From: Acanthaster planci
Taxonomy: Eukaryota > Echinodermata > Asteroidea > Valvatida > Acanthasteridae
Direction of reading: 5' to 3'
NCBI RefSeq assembly: GCF_001949145.1
Contig: NW_019091409.1
Location: forward strand, 579,338-643,337
DNA length: 64,000 nucleotides
The translations under genes were made by a program, and so were the position numbers. How positions within the stretch are numbered: the first letter of the stretch is position 1; each line of letters starts with the position of its first letter. Of the stretch, positions 1 through 15,400 are shown piece by piece. The notes beneath the pieces are model-generated. The model saw only the letters and a list, made by a program, of their open reading frames with translations. It made no database searches and was not told where the DNA came from.

Positions 1-901
1 TAATCAAAGGTCTAAATCCACAGAGAAAGAAGCTGTTGTTTTCAGTTTTTGAGCTGGAACTTTGAAAAGACATCACATTTAAACCTTTCCCCAAAGATTG
101 CCGCCGTTTTTTTCACCACCTCACAAACTTCAATCCTAAAAGAGGTAGGGGTGGATTCTGGCAATCCCCCCATTCGACACTTTTTTCTGGTATTGCTGCA
201 GTAAAAATTTTTTTCACGAGCTGAGCCTTTCAGAGGTTTCCAGCAACTCTTTGTGATCATTATCACATCAATATTCTGCAAAGTGAACATCCTGTTATAT
301 ATATAACACCCATTTTTCTGAGACAGGTCAGCTAAGGAAGGACACTTTTCCACTGCTGTGTTCAATGCACAGGGATTAGCACGCTTGTGGCTTTGAACTT
401 CACAACAAAACCTCATGTCAGACTGATAAGGAGTGTCTTTTATATGCATGTTAAAGTTTTTCAAAAATCAGCCCTGAGGCAGCAGAGTTCTGGAGGGAAT
501 CCATCCCAGCCCCGACTGTGAGATGGTCTAACATACCCCGGCTTATTAGGGTTGACCGACCCCACCACATACTGTACGACACTGAGAAATCCATACATAT
601 CACACTTGAACACAGATGCATACACATACATAGCTATACCAATGCTGAGTTTACATAACAAGTACAACCACTTCTACCTTAAAAGGGAGCTAAGCAATAG
701 CAGGTCTTCTTGGCTCATGTCTGCACTCCTTCAGAAGAGTAAAGACACTTAGTGCAAACTGCTAATTTAAACAGCATCAAAGACAACATTTTAGATATCT
801 TTTCCGTCACTTACGCAACCACAAATTACGCAAATGTACCACTTGATTTTTCCAAAAGGACAAAAAAAAACTCTCGCCTGTCGTCATCCCGTGTCATCAT
901 G
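1..901. other. Sequence downstream of the large gene, nothing coding recognised
   Basis: This lies 3' of the stop at 902-904 and presumably includes its 3' UTR. I found no AATAAA on the minus strand here and no convincing exon. Open frames in it are short and of random composition. Confidence 0.5.
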
Positions 902-3900
902 TTACTGCATGAAATCTTTCAACTTGGCCATAGCTGTCTTGGTGGCTCGAATGGTTGGGTGGTCCCCCTCAAGAAACAACTCGCACACGCGCAGGGCTTC
1001 GTCAAACTGGTACTTGGCACGCTGGTACATGTTGGTGGCCAGGAAGTACAGCCCGAGATTGTACCTGGAACATGAAAAAAGCCAAAAGCCAAAAGCTGTG
1101 ATCCATTGGGGCCACTGTTACAGACAGAAATTGGTAATTTGCCCTACTAATGTAAAGGTTGGCAAACATCAGATGGTTTCAAAGAAAAGATGGCCACAAC
1201 TGCTCACAGGTAATAAATGGTTTCACTGTTTGCAATGCCTCCAAATTCTCATTTTCTCCAAACGAAAACCGAAAGGTCTCTTTCTTGGAAAAACAGTCTT
1301 CAAACAAAAATTTAATCAGTCCTTCCAAAAACCAAAAACTGAATAAATGGAGATGCTTTACCCCTTTAAAACCTCTTGTATGGAACATGAGATGTTGTCT
1401 TTGACTACTCTTCACAGAATAAGCTCTGTACTTGCACCATTTTTGAATAAGGTCTACAGATCAACCCCCCACCCAACACACAAGCCCATACCTACCTGAC
1501 GGTAGCCACATCTACATGATCTTTCCCATATGCCTCGATAAGGATCCCTAGCACGGCCTGGAACACCTCGCCAGCCATCTTGTCATTCATGTCATCTAGC
1601 ACCAGGCCGCAGTTGTTAAGGATGGCCGCCACACGGGGGTGGTTCAGCCCTACGTCGCTCTGGGTCAGCTTCAGGTCCCAGAGATGGAGCAGCATGGCGT
1701 TGTCCAGCTTGCTCTGGCTGTAATACAGCTGGCCAATCTGGTAAGACAAAAAAACAGAAACCACAATGACTTATATTTATAAAAATGACAGTGACTGGTA
1801 CTTCCAATGCAGTCATCTCGCTTCTGTTACTGCATTTTCTCAAAGTAGGTTACCAGTTACACTCGGTTAGGTCAAACCTTTGAAGTGTGGCAAGCCATTT
1901 AAAAACCTTTGAACACTTCACGTGTCACCTACTTTGAGATTCTCACATACTTTATTCCAAAGGGGGGTTTTGACTGTAAGAAAGAGTTATCTTCATCTAA
2001 TCATTAATCATTCCATGCTCTGTGCACCTTATTCTTCCCATTTATGACCTTATTTGTTTTCCACTAACAACTCTAGTTAACTTTTTTTGGGGGGGGGGAA
2101 TTCTTGAACAAGATTTCCATCCGGTATGGTCACACATTACCAAAAAAAAGTAACGGGAGAGGTGGTCAGGTGAGGTAAGCAATGCACTTTTCCTGCATTC
2201 AGGTCCCTGCTTTGAATACCAGCAAATCACTTGTGCATTTGGGCGCTGCACATGGGGTGAAGGGGGTACCTGCCCCCCCTCCCCAGTAAGAAATCAAAAA
2301 CCAAAATAAAAAGAAGGGGAAAAAAGGATGAAAAGGGATAAAAATCACCAATTTTCTTGAAATACCTCACAACTGACCCCTTCCACCAGTAATGGTTTAT
2401 CAGTTTGCTGCTCCAGCCCTCTCCCCAGGAAATTTGCCCCCCTTCCCCTTGCAAAAGTGCCTTGCCCCCTCCCCGTCAGAAATCCTGGCGGCACCCATGC
2501 CTGAACAAAATGCCAGCTGTCGCCAACTGTTGTGCAAAGTGTGGAGTTTACTTTATCGATAACAGTGGATGAATGCATGAGAGCACACCTGGCCATTGAT
2601 GGCAGCGACGTAATGGTGTTTAGGTCCGAGTACGTCGGTGGCCAACTCTTCAGCACGTCGAAGGAAACGGATGGCCTCATCAGCTTTCAATTGTAAAATC
2701 AACACAGACCTGAACGGAAACATTCTTCCTTTAGTCCATCAAATTTATCATGAGTTAACATCAGTAGGTGTAGGTGGAAAGACACCCAAAAAAATTCTGA
2801 GTGTCCCAAGAACGCAAGAATCTTTTCGTAAACATTGCCATCAACATATCAGATCATGACGAGCAATAAGACTAACCGCTGAAACTGTTTCTTTCATTTG
2901 CCACTGCTATTCCCAAATACAAATCCTACCCAAGTACAGCTCGTGTACAACAGTCTAATTGGGTCACTCTCATAACTGTACTTAAACCAAATCAAGGCAA
3001 ATTAACGACCCTAATATACATCATGACCCATTTATATGCCAACCACCTCAAACGGGGTGCATTTCACTCACCCCATGCCCAGCAGCGCCTTAACTAGCTG
3101 CAGTTTCTGCTCCGGCGTCTTGATCATGTTCTGCCTCTCCAAAGCTTCATGGAAGTGCTTTCTGGCTTCATTGTGATCTCCTAGCTTGATGGAGACAGTC
3201 CCTAGAGATATCAGCACCTACCAGAAGAACCAGCAAACACTTCTTTACTTTGAGGGTTTACAGCTATGTCTCTTGCTGTTACATTTCTCTGAATACTACT
3301 AGTGTCTACAGACAGCACTCTGTGATGCAGTCAAGACCCTTAATGACCATCACAAGACCAAAAACGGACTTTGTGACTGCCACAGTGACAGGTCTTGTGA
3401 AGTGGTCTTGCCTCTGGTGTCATGATGGTCTCTACTACAACACTGAAAGCACAGCTGCTTCTAAGCCGTGACCTACACCGTGAACCCAATTAATCTTTAT
3501 GGTGCAAGACTACCATCTGAGAGTGAAAGACTACCAGTGAAAAAGACCACTTCAGAGCTTGACGGTAAAGGAAAAACACATCAGTAGATTACGACTAAGA
3601 GAAGACAATTCCAAAGGTATTTGAACAAATGAACACCAATGGCGGGTGTTTTAAAACAGTAAAGTCTGTTGAATATTTGAAGAAAGTATTCAGTAATAGT
3701 ACCTTTCAGGTACAATGTCATGTACAATGGCGACTTATTGGAAAGAATTGTTTTCCAACAGCTCAAACTGGTGAAGTCAGAATGTACAGATTGCCACAGA
3801 AGTACAACTGCAAATGTTTCAAACACCACTTCAACGTTTCCAAAGTTTCAACAGCAATATTTCAACAGGGAGCGTTTACTTCTAAGAGAAGAAGGCGCTT

Positions 3901-6478
3901 CCTTTGGACACAGCATACTATCACTCAACTTACATCTAGGACATCAGGATGGTTACATCTGGTCTTGTACTCGTACTTGGTGTGATGATACACAATGGTA
4001 GCATGGCTGCCTATATACCGGGCCTCTAGCTCTGATAGCAGTCGTTCATTCAAAAGCCTGTAGCAGGAAAAATCCACACCAGCAAGTCTATCTTCCATCA
4101 TAAAATTAACTCTAAAATGCTGGAAATCTGTAGCTTTAACGTACTATGTCCTTTATAAGAAACTTCCAGAACTTTTGGCTTTTAATGTCCAATAAGCAAT
4201 TCTGCAAACAAACCAACCAGTTTGTGCATAGAGACAAGCAGAAATTGTTGACATACTATCTCAGCCATATGAGCAGTTTCACCAGGTCAACACTTTGATA
4301 ATGACTTGAGAAGAGATTGGCAAACAAACAAACAAACCAGGACTAGAATGAGCATGTTCAGTATTCCAACAGTGCATGTCCAAAAATGAAGCGTCCGGGA
4401 GATCATTGGGACACATGCGGAAGGTCTGTTCCATCAGTTCTGCCCTATACTGACTCTCGCAATGTGCTTTGTTCCCGAATGACCTTGCTTTTTTGTAATA
4501 TTGGACCGGCTTGTTTATCTTCATCATTTCAGAGAAACAGTTTCAAACAGCAAGCATATTTCTACCAACTATTGGTTTTTCAGGCATTTCATCCAAGCAA
4601 GAACATGACTGTATCATCTGGGAAGAGTTCAGTCTGGTTATTATGAGATCCAGGCCATAAACAAACACCTACACCTCCATGGTTCCGTCACTGCGAATCC
4701 CTGTCAAGAACTAACTCAAGTCTGATCATACCTGGCCCCCTTGAGTAATCCGAGCTGTGTGAAGAAGCCAGCCATGGCTCGTATCAGCCCGTCCTTCAGT
4801 CTAGATTTCTCCCATTCCTCGGAGCGTGCCAAGACACCCAGGTAAGACTGTTCTACCTCCTCATAACCACCAAGCTGAGGGGAACATCATAAGCACATCC
4901 TCAAGTCACTCAAATGCAGTGCTTTGAAATTTCGATTTAGCGTCAGGGTTTAATTTGACTTAAGCGACAATATATGTTGGCTTCCTAACCAAGGTAGTCC
5001 ATCGCACCTTCCTCCACCAAATGAAAAAACCATAAGGAAACATGCTCGAATAACTATCATGTTTGATTACAACTCGAGTGCCAGTTTGAAAAAAGCAGTT
5101 GTATTCTCAGCATTAACGGGTACATGACTGGAAATTTAAAATCACAAAGCACTCATGGCAATATTCGTTAAATTGGAACGTGTTCAAGTTTGCAAATATA
5201 CAGCACTAACTTTTGCCTAGATCTTTAATACAAATTTACTTTCGCCTTAGCCAGCACTGACGGCACCTGACGTGGCTTTCTTTGAAATCCATCTCTCCAC
5301 GCTCAGTGGGAAGCATGCAACACATTTTCGTTAATAGTGAGTAGAATTGACAGAGTAGACACTGAGAGGACTGTTCAAAGACTTACCAGCTGCCAGGACT
5401 TGATGAGTTGGAACTTGCCTTCCTCGGTGCTCATAAGCCGCTCAAAGACGGCCACGTTGAGGATGGTCGCTTGCAGCCGCTTGAACTCCTTGGCATGAGC
5501 CAGAAGGTGAGGAACCTCTTCCACCTGTTGAAAAGACCCAGGTGGGCACAGTCACAGATCAGTTCTTTTCAACGCTAAACAAGGTGGTGTGACGAGAAAA
5601 TCAGTATTTGTGCCTTCTTCCATGTGAAGACTCTCACTGTCTGCATTCCTGTTGAGGTAATCAGTCAACAAGCCAAGGAGAGACCTCGAACAAATACCTC
5701 AAGTGCACTGGACGGTTCGTCACAGAAACTTGGTGAGGTGTAAGGTCATGGGAAGATAACGCCGCCATTCAGTCAAAGTTGGAGATGCCACAACTTGGAC
5801 GACTCCTCACAGTCAACTTTTACGCCATGCAGTCGTATCATCATTTCGACTCAACTCAGTGTATGAGATTTTTTTGTTTTCTCAATAATTATGGACACAA
5901 GATCCCAAGCTGGGATAATGACCAAACTATAGGCATAATTACACCACATATGTTGAGAGTGTTTCCTATCTTGCGACCTACATAGATTCTCAATTTTAGC
6001 CCTAAAATTCCAAGGTGTAAGCGCAATACAAGGAGATTTCTGCAATAACGTAAACAATTAACATTTCTTATCCCCACCGATGAATGAAATGTACAAGTTC
6101 AGAGACATAACTGACAAAACTTGGTTTCTATCCCAAAGTTGGCTGCCGTGGTTACAGTTTAAGACAAACAGTGACAATGGGGCTCCCTTTAGGGTTGTGT
6201 TGACTTCTGCAAACCTAACAACTTCAAAATTGCACAGTCTATAAGGTTCGGCCAGTTCAGAGATATCTGTACAGACTCACATATCGGTCATCAATGTCCT
6301 GACTGTTGAACCAGTCAGCCAGAGCTAGGAATGCCTTCCGCTTCAGCTCCGGCGTGGACAGATACTTGCGCTCCACGGCCTGGCGGAGATGGTCATGGAA
6401 GAAGTTGAGGATGCCGTTGCGATTGACCAGATTCTCCTCCAAGGAGAGGTAGAAGGGGGACCAGACCTTGCTGGGAAC
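902..6478 (-). CDS. C-terminal helical and TPR-like repeat exons of the large protein
   Basis: Exons 6281-6478, 5387-5524, 4732-4874, 3934-4057, 3072-3217, 2589-2709, 1496-1737 and 902-1064 cover about residues 1585-2008. The first still belongs to the NACHT-associated helical region (FFHDHLRQAVERKYL and DWFNSQD). Later exons have TPR-type helix pairs with G-x4-Y/H and A/G positions, for example KLGDHNEARKHFHEALE, DEAIRFLRRAEELA, IGQLYYSQSKLDNAMLLH and NLGLYFLATNMYQRAKYQFDEAL. Such repeats mediate protein contacts. The protein ends KLKDFMQ. The exon at 2589-2709 is entered at ttccgttcag|GTCTG; the closer AG would break frame. Confidence 0.88.
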
Positions 6479-9400
6479 CTGGGAGAAGCCAAAGTACGCA
6501 AGGCCGGTTACTAGACTTCTGAAATATACTCCACCCACATAGAGCTGTTTATATTGAGCTTCAGAAAAGTGCCTTTACAGAACATGCTTGCTTTGCCAAT
6601 TTATTATGCTCTATTAAAAGCTAACTATGCCATTACCAAATCATAACATGAACGACTACTGAAGGAAACTAAGTTCGGTTTTTCAACAGTCATTGGTTTA
6701 CAATCCTTTCATTATCCTGTCAACTGTAATGCTCATTTCCTGTCACATTACATAGCTAGGGTTCATACATGAATTAAATTCCATGACTTTCCATGACTAT
6801 TCAATGAAAGAACAAATTTTCCATGACTTTCAAGGCTTGAAACACAAAAAGTAAAATTCAATGACTTTCCAGGTTTTCCATGACACCTACGAACCCTGAT
6901 AGTCCCCTTGACTGGAATTTCCCAGCAAACCCGAATCATTCACAAAATTTTTCCGAGAAAGTAGGGCACCTCCCACCTTGTAAGTTTTACAGGATTTGCC
7001 TTACAGTCCTCTCTCCAAAAAAAAATTGGTCTCAAATGTGAAGCCAAGCTACATGTATTTAAGCTAAAATCCAAATCTTCTCTCTTTAAAATGTTAGATG
7101 TACGGGCTGAATTAGAAGAAGATGAAGTTGATGATCTTCCCAAAGCAGGGCATTAGATTAACAAAAATGAGAAGCTTTTTCTGATTTCCTTTCATAACCC
7201 TCTTGGGGAAACTGTTCATCCTTCCTCTGATGTAGTTCTTGACATCTTCCGTACTAACCTGCAGAAACTGCAGCAGCTCTTGCTCACTCAGACCACGATG
7301 AGAGCACCAGAGAGCAGTGGTGGCATCACGGACAAGCCCAGGCCTAGAAAATCAAAGACCACACAGCTGGTTAGGTAACCGACTATTCCTAGACATTTTG
7401 TTGCTGGCAAGGACTCTGAGTGTAGACTAAGGACTCTGGAAGAAACTTGTGCTCTCCATCATGCAGAGCATTTGTTTTTTTTATTTGGGTTTTTGGTTTT
7501 TATATCTGAGCATTCTGCTTCACCAACCCTTTGACTGGAATCTGGACTCCAGGTTTGAGCTGGACTTGAACAAAAATGGACTCGCACTTTCCTCAGACGA
7601 AAACCTAAGTGATTTGGCTTGCTTGGATGCAGATGACAGAACTCAATTACGGGACCAGGGTTGTGACCAATAAGCCAGTGCACATGTGTGTACCATTGGT
7701 TTATTTGTCTGTAAAATACACGAGAACAGTGCAAGTTGTGCTCAAGGCAACAGCAAAATAAGTGATGAAGATTTGGCATGAAACCAAAGTGCATCAGGTG
7801 ACACTTGAGAAAAAGGTATAAAAGAGGGTTGGATGCCCCTTCACAGACAAGAAAAAGAAGAGTACAAGCTGGATACTTTCCAATCAAAATCAAACACTGC
7901 TGATGGGATTTACATACATCAACACAATTTAACATAAAATTTTATTAAAAAAATTAATATTTGAAAATCAGGGCACATATTGGTAATGAAACCAACTTTT
8001 AACACGCGAAACTTTCAACTGATTCTACATGATGCTGTGGCTATCTTGAATTTGTATTTAGACTTGGAAATATCTCTGTGTGACTAACCTCTCCACAATT
8101 CCTCGCTCAAAATCATCCTCAAAGCGGTCCAGGATTTTCACAAACAGTTCCCCAGGATTGCCCGCTGCCAAGTACTCCCGAATGGCCGTGGTCAGTTGGA
8201 AGAAATTGCCGTACATGCGAACCTGGCCACAAAACAACAACAGTTTGAACCAATTGCTAATATGCCACTCCAGAAATTCCACCAACACCGAGCATCACGG
8301 TTCTCCCTTTGAAATACAGCACTGCTATTAAACAGACCGTCTACTTTCCACTGAACTGAACACCAAACGAATGGCACTTGGCCCTTTTGAGTCACAAACA
8401 TGAGCTGTTTTTACATGCAAATGAAGTGACTTCCTATAACATACATGTAACTATAGATTATGGCACAGGTGTGCATTCACTTAAGAATAGGACTGTGTCA
8501 GATGACCCTAAACACAATACGCTGCAATGATATGATGAGTGCGGAGTTGGATTCTAACATTATTCAAAGTCCAACTGAGTCCATTTAAAAATGACACATG
8601 TTCACGGCTCAACTTACTGGACACCATAAACTCAAAACAGTGAGTCTAAAGTAAACGAAAAATTAAATTTCAAGAATTCCACTATTCTAGAGAATTGAAA
8701 ACAGAGGAGAAAGTTTGCAACGTTTTGGCTTTACCTCATCCAGCAGGGACTTGAGGTATAGAGGGTTATCTGTCTGCTTGGCATCGATGATCAACGATCG
8801 TTGTTCCTCATTCAGTGTCTTGCCATACAGGTTCAAGTAGCCGGTGACAATGTCTAATTTTTCGTTGATGTTGAGCGGATGGACTCTCATCGTTGGCCAG
8901 CCAGCAGCAGTCACGGCGTCCATTGCCTTGTTAAACAAAAGCAAAACAGAGACAATGTTTCAGTGACTTAAAAATCATGGCAAATTTGCCCCATGTTGAC
9001 GTGCAGCCTCTCAGCCAAAGAGATAGACTAGAGGGAAGTTGTCGTGCATGCACCTGGCCAAAAATGTAAATTCAAACAGAAATTGGATGAATGTGCTCAG
9101 CACATCCCTCGCCAAGCGGGTGAGTGCACACTTAAAAGGAAGTACTGTTTTTAGAAGCAAACATGCCCTATCTTGTTCACGCAGTTGATAACTTTGGTTG
9201 ACTGTATCTTTACTTGAAGGCTGCCTTGTTCAAAATTAGGATGTCTGACAACAGGATGTTGACAGAGTTTGTCCTGTTTGAGATAATCAGCTAACAGAGG
9301 TTGGTTCCGTCATTGGTTACCAACAGCCGTGTTTACCACAATGTCTAGTCAGGAACCAGGATCATGGTGACTCTTGACTACAACTTTTACCAACTTGGGA

Positions 9401-12400
9401 CTTCTCACGAAGCTGCACCGCAGTTCAAAAGGTAACTTCACCTCAAACAGACAATTATGAGAACACAGTTCCAGAACATAGTTCCTACCACTTCACGATG
9501 TTCACTGAGGGGATTGGGTTTATTTCAAAGTATGTCCAAGGTACTACCAAGAGAGAAAACAAATGGAGATCAGACTCACCCTTCCTGGTAGAGTTGATGC
9601 AATCATGACAACATTCTTAGGCAATTCTTTTGGAATCCACGTCAGATCTTGCTCTTCGCCTGGGAAACAACAGCAATGAGTTTATGATTGTGAATGAAGG
9701 ACTTAGTATGATGGCAGGGCAACCTACCACTTCCACATCATGAGTGGCCCTCAACCCAATGCAATGGGACACTAGACTGCACCTGCAGGGCTAGGGTTGG
9801 GTCTGCACCTGAGCATTCATGTTCCCTTAAAGAAAAGGTGAAATCAGTTGGGGGAAATCCTGGGACTTTGGGAACAACGTATTTATAAAATCTATGAACG
9901 TGCTGGGAAGACAAACTGCTGACTATTCTGAATGAATCTTTGAGGGTATGTACTACAGTGCTCTAACTACAGAGAAATTTCAAATTGTTTCCAATTCCAA
10001 TTTCACATTGTTTAATCTTAATGACGCGTTAATTTCAAACCAACTCATATTCATGCTCAAGCAATTTTCTGCATCACTCAGGCATGAGATTTTTTAGCCC
10101 CCAAAAAACTCATGGGTTTGCCACAGTGTGGCATGTTGCCTCACCAGCCCCAGAGCCAGAGTCAAGCTGATTCAAAGCGTCCAGGACCAACACCACTCTG
10201 GCCTGCTTGCCGGCCATCTGAAGCCAGGTGGACAGCTCCAAGACAAGGTTTCGTTGTGATGAGGGTACTGTCATCTCGAAACCAAAGAACTGCTTGATCT
10301 CTTCATACAACCTGAGGGTTGAATCAACAAAGGGAATTCAGAAAAGATCAACAGAAAAGACTATAACCACCAGACTTAGAATCCTGAAATCCATGGAAGC
10401 TTTTTAGACTGAATCTGTCCCTATATCTTCAGTACTGAATGTCTCCAATTCCCGCAGTTTGGCACTGAACGTGAATGAAGTTCTCACAAAGTTTAAGCCA
10501 AAATTCAATGATCACTGACTGGATCTAAATCTGAATATTTGAACAATGCAGGTCAGATCACAGGCAAGACAGAATATTGGTCACATTTTTCCAACTAATT
10601 GGGAAGGAACCGTGCCACTCTCCTTAATAAGACCTTTAGAACTCACCGGCGCAGGAGGTTTAGATGAGATGCACTCTCTGCAGAGCTCCCAATGAAATGC
10701 ATGAAGAGAAAGATGCCTGGATTTTCCTCCTCAAACTGGCGAGTCCAGTTTGCGACCAGCGCCGATTTCCCGGACCCAGACTCCCCAAGGATCACAAAGG
10801 GGGTGTTCACAAAGTCCTCCCCGCTTCGGGTGGCCTTCTGGACGTACGCGTTGATCTGTTGGATGTACTCCTGGCCTCCAATGTAGATGCGAAGGCGGGG
10901 CTCAGCGAAGGCCTGGTGAGCCTCCTGCTCACGCTGCAAAGCACTGAGCTCTGAGCCTGGTGGGAAATCCTGGTCAACGCACCAAACAAGATCCTTACGA
11001 ATAGGGGAAAGACAAGCAGAAGCCAAGTGTTTAAACTCTTTCGATAGGCTTATGCACTGATAAATTTACATACATGAGTGATATTAGGTGATTAGAAAAT
11101 GTTGTTCAGCAGCTCAAGCAGCATTGATCCTGGTTTCCACTCTTAGTGGTCAACTCGAGAGATCTACAGAGAGAACTGCCTCTTTACCTTTTTGATGAGC
11201 TCGCATCCTTCATTGGCAGCAGAGAATCGACGCAGGGGCATCCCTGAGGACTCCACCGTCTGCCTCAACTGCTGCTGCCGATCAAAATGCCACTGAGTCT
11301 CTTGCTTTTTCTTGGACTTCTTCTTCTCGTCTTCTGTGCTCTACGGAGTCACCAAAACCTTCAGCTTCAAACCATGATTCTGAACATCACATTAACAATT
11401 TCCAGCAAATTCCACAACACTTCTATGACCATTGCCATTCTAGAGCTTTAGGCTCATCTAAGCTTACCAAACCATAAGTTAACTTTTCACAAAGTGAGTT
11501 TATTTACTTTTGTGTGTATTTTCACCATCTTAAATCTCTTAACAATGACGACATTGGCTGAGGGTGTGATTCCGAACACCTGGTTAAAGCATACCCTTAT
11601 AACTCACGTATAAAAAACCTAAACCTCATCCACTGGCTCACAATTAGCTTGCATGAACATGTACCTATGATTCTGAAAGCTGTCTGTATGGGTTTTCATA
11701 TAAACGGCTCTAGTTCACAACAAATTTCTGATCTGATAGCTGATTGCCGATGTTGATGATTCACCTCATCCTTCTTGTCTGCATCGTTATCGGTGTCTCC
11801 TTTTTCATTCTCGCTCTTTTCTCCTGCTGCCGCCTCCTCCTTTTTCTCTTCCTCTTCCTCCTCTTCATCATCTGGAGGTGGGAGATCATCTCTGCTGATT
11901 CGAGGCTCACGGAGATAAAAGAACGTGCGTCCCTCGTTGGCCTCTGTGTCGTTCAGCGCCGCGTGCATTATCTCCAGCTACGAGGCCAAACACACAAGAC
12001 ACAATCTGGATTCACACCAAATCTCCATGTTCGTTACTGCAACAGTTCCGGGTAAAATTTTGGTTACTGTGTGTGGACACTACATGATAACCGTGTAATC
12101 AATCAATTTGGTTGATGAAGTGACACCTGGGTATGCACACACTGTGAACACCGACACACTTTCCAAAAACTTTACGTTTACGAACTTCAAATAAACACAA
12201 CAGCAGGCATCATTTCTTTGGTGTGGATTTCACTGAGGGAGAAAAAAGAGCAACCTGGGATTCTACTCGGACGTGACGCTGCACTGTTTCTGGTCTCTTA
12301 CCTTGGTGACACTTGTCTCATAGCGGTACTGTTCAATCCACTCCAGCGGTTTGAAATTCTCAATGGCGTAGTTGAAGCTCTTGTTGAGCAGTTTATCTGG

Positions 12401-15400
12401 TTTATGCTGAGTCTGGCTCCAACCATAACGGTCTCCCATCAAACAAACAAAATATGGGCGGCACTTCTCAATCTGACCAGGACAGAACCAACACAGAGCT
12501 AACAAAATAGCTGGGACTTCAAATAATACTTCATGTTTATGTTTATTTATCTAGCTAAGCACATAGCCATTGTAAGAGGGACAAACATGTCAATTTTTTC
12601 CCCAATTTTGATCATTTTTTGCTCTCAACCCTCTAAACTGTTTAAATTGACAATCTTGAGTTCATAACAGATGGAAATATTTTTAATCAATCTTTTACAT
12701 AATTAATCAACAAAGATAAACAGACTGGACGAAGTGATTGGAATTTCACAAAAAGAGAGCTTTCTTGTGCTTTTGTGTTTAATTGTGTGATTTGTTTTAA
12801 TGATGCCTTTTTGTCACTTTTGTATTTTGTATAAGAATATTAATCCCCACAGTTCTACAGCAACCATCAAATAAAGGCCTGTAAGAAATATTACAAACAT
12901 CTGCATGCAAAATGCAACATTTACTTTGTACCTTCGAAGAGTGTTGAGAATATCCCAATTCATTGTACAGACAAACATTCAAATTGGACTCTGAACTAAA
13001 ACATTTACAATTTTTGGCAAATGAAATGTGGAAAGTTTCATTTCATACCTCTCTAAGACAAATGGAGATAGTTTCACCGTCTGCAGTCTGGCTCTCGGTG
13101 ATACCCCAACGAAGATCGACATAGGTGAAGAACACGCCACGATCCAGACAGATACGGTTCAACTCACGGAATGCCTTCTTGATCAAAACCTACACATGAG
13201 TAGCATAATGTAAGGCATTCTCAACTTAAACAAATGTTTCACGTAATATCACTATTTCTTATCAAATGTGGCATTTTTCATCAACACAACATCCACTCTC
13301 CAAAGACAGTCCTGTGTGGAAAATGTGGGAATGCTGAACTGGGAAAGAAGCTTTCATTTAATCAACTATCGTACTGATGACGCCACACTTAGTTTAAATA
13401 TGTGCTTCTCGTTTCATGCTGAGTGGACTATGGGACTCAACTGCCACCATAGGACAGTGCACGTGTAACCAAAGTATGACATTATCAGTACATGGGCCTA
13501 CTGACCTCTTAGCAAGAAGACATCTTTTATTTATATTTTTTGTTCTCAGCGAGCTTTCCCCATTCCATGGTCAAAGCTGACAGGTATCAGTGGGAGACTT
13601 TTGTCATTTTAGGAATTTGCACATTTGTGCTATAAACAGAGGGCCATCGTGTTTACTGCCACCATGTCTCTCACCTGCTCAAATAACATGGATTTCTACA
13701 AATAAAAATGAAATCTATGAAAAACGGGAAGAAAACGTCTCCTTTCATTTTGTTGAAAATAAGGGGGAAAAATGCTCCCTTAAAACTTTCTGATCATGAT
13801 TTATTGTTGGGATTTCCTCAGCAACAGGTTATGCTGGAGAGCATAATTACCATCTACGTTAAAGAATTACATCAAGTATGCATGCGTGAACTCATCCAGG
13901 AAAACAAGTACAAAATTGTTTGTTACCCAGCAGAAAGGTCATAATTAAGCCATTTGTCGCATTGTGAGCTGCATGAAAAACTGTCCATTCTCAAAGAACA
14001 TCACCCCACCGTCCAGCCAGGGAAGCTAGAGGACAAGCAAGGGCTTCTGGCCATGTTTGGGCCAATGCCTGTCCAAACGCCAGGTAGAATGTGCCAAGTA
14101 CTCGTACAAATTTAAAGGGTTCAGTAGCAGAAAATTTGACAATCTTTGTGTTTGGCTTTGTGGCTGTGGGTTACATGTTACTGTGCCGAGCTTTACCTCT
14201 CTCTCCTCCTTGAAATCTTTAAAGGTGCTGGAGACAAAGATGCGGATCTCACGCTTCTTGCGTTTGGTCTTGTTGGAGGGTCTGACGGGGCGTGATCTGG
14301 CCTGGCCTGACTGCTGACGGCTGGCATCCATCTCTGTGCCGAGACGGTCTTCCATCTCCTCTGTGATTCAATGGGGAAAGATTGAGGATGCGCAAAGATG
14401 TCCATTAGTGGTTTCAGGAACACTCGTGGGACTCATAAACCCTAGGACCATTGATGGCCAGGCTACATCAATCTTATAGCTAGGGTCTAGTCACAGAGCT
14501 CACTGACCACCTCAACTCCAAATGACGTGTAACTGCCAGATGGTATGTAAAGGGATTTCTTGTGTCGTATTAAGGAGATGTTGAAACACATTCTAACAAA
14601 TTCGTTAAGCAGTATTAGATGACATCTATACTCATTTGCAGGCTTGAGCGCTTCCCACTGAGTATGCACACATACAGGAGCTCAAACGAGTCCAACCAGG
14701 TTGAGCTTGTATAGAGCCTGGTGTTGCAGCAAACATCGCTCCACGACATAGCCTCAGGGCATCGTTTTAAAAAATGGTACATGCATTCTATCACTTTCAA
14801 CTACTGGCATTTTTTAGCTGAAAATAATACCACCGGCAAGTGGTTAACTACAGTCTCCGTGAAGATTGGGCATGTGCATGAAATTATTTTCCTTCAAGTT
14901 CTAATGAGTAATGTCTCACATAAAAAACTTGAATTTGCTCACAGCTTTTTACATTGATGTAATGTGGTTCACAAACATTATTTCTGAGCGGATCTGTAGA
15001 AAAAGTGTTGATGGGTGATACTTACATCACGTTAGGGGAGCGTCTCAAAAGTCAAGAACTTTTAAGTTCCATTGGACATGTTGGACCATTCCCACTGAAC
15101 ACTGGAATTCCACAGGAAGGTTCACACATAGGGGGAATGGTCTACTTTGTACAAAGATGGTGCTGAGGCAGCTTTCCAGTGGGAATGCTGTGTTCCCTGT
15201 GGAATGTTCCAACCGTTCCAAATTATGAGATGCTCTCTTATATCTTCTGTAAAATTCAAGCATGCTCTCTCCCCTGCCTGCCTGCTGCAACGAGTGAAAA
15301 GCACCCCACCTACCCATCAGTCGCTGCATGTCTGTCAGCTCTTCTTGGTGTTGCTCGTACAGACCACGGACCATCAGATCTAACTCCTTGGTGAAGCTGG

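Noticed and set aside
13980-14030. Possible exon on the minus strand in the intron between 14197 and 13189
   Set aside because: The conserved DUF4062 sequence continues directly from EERE to the exon at 13189 in phase 0, so nothing is missing there.
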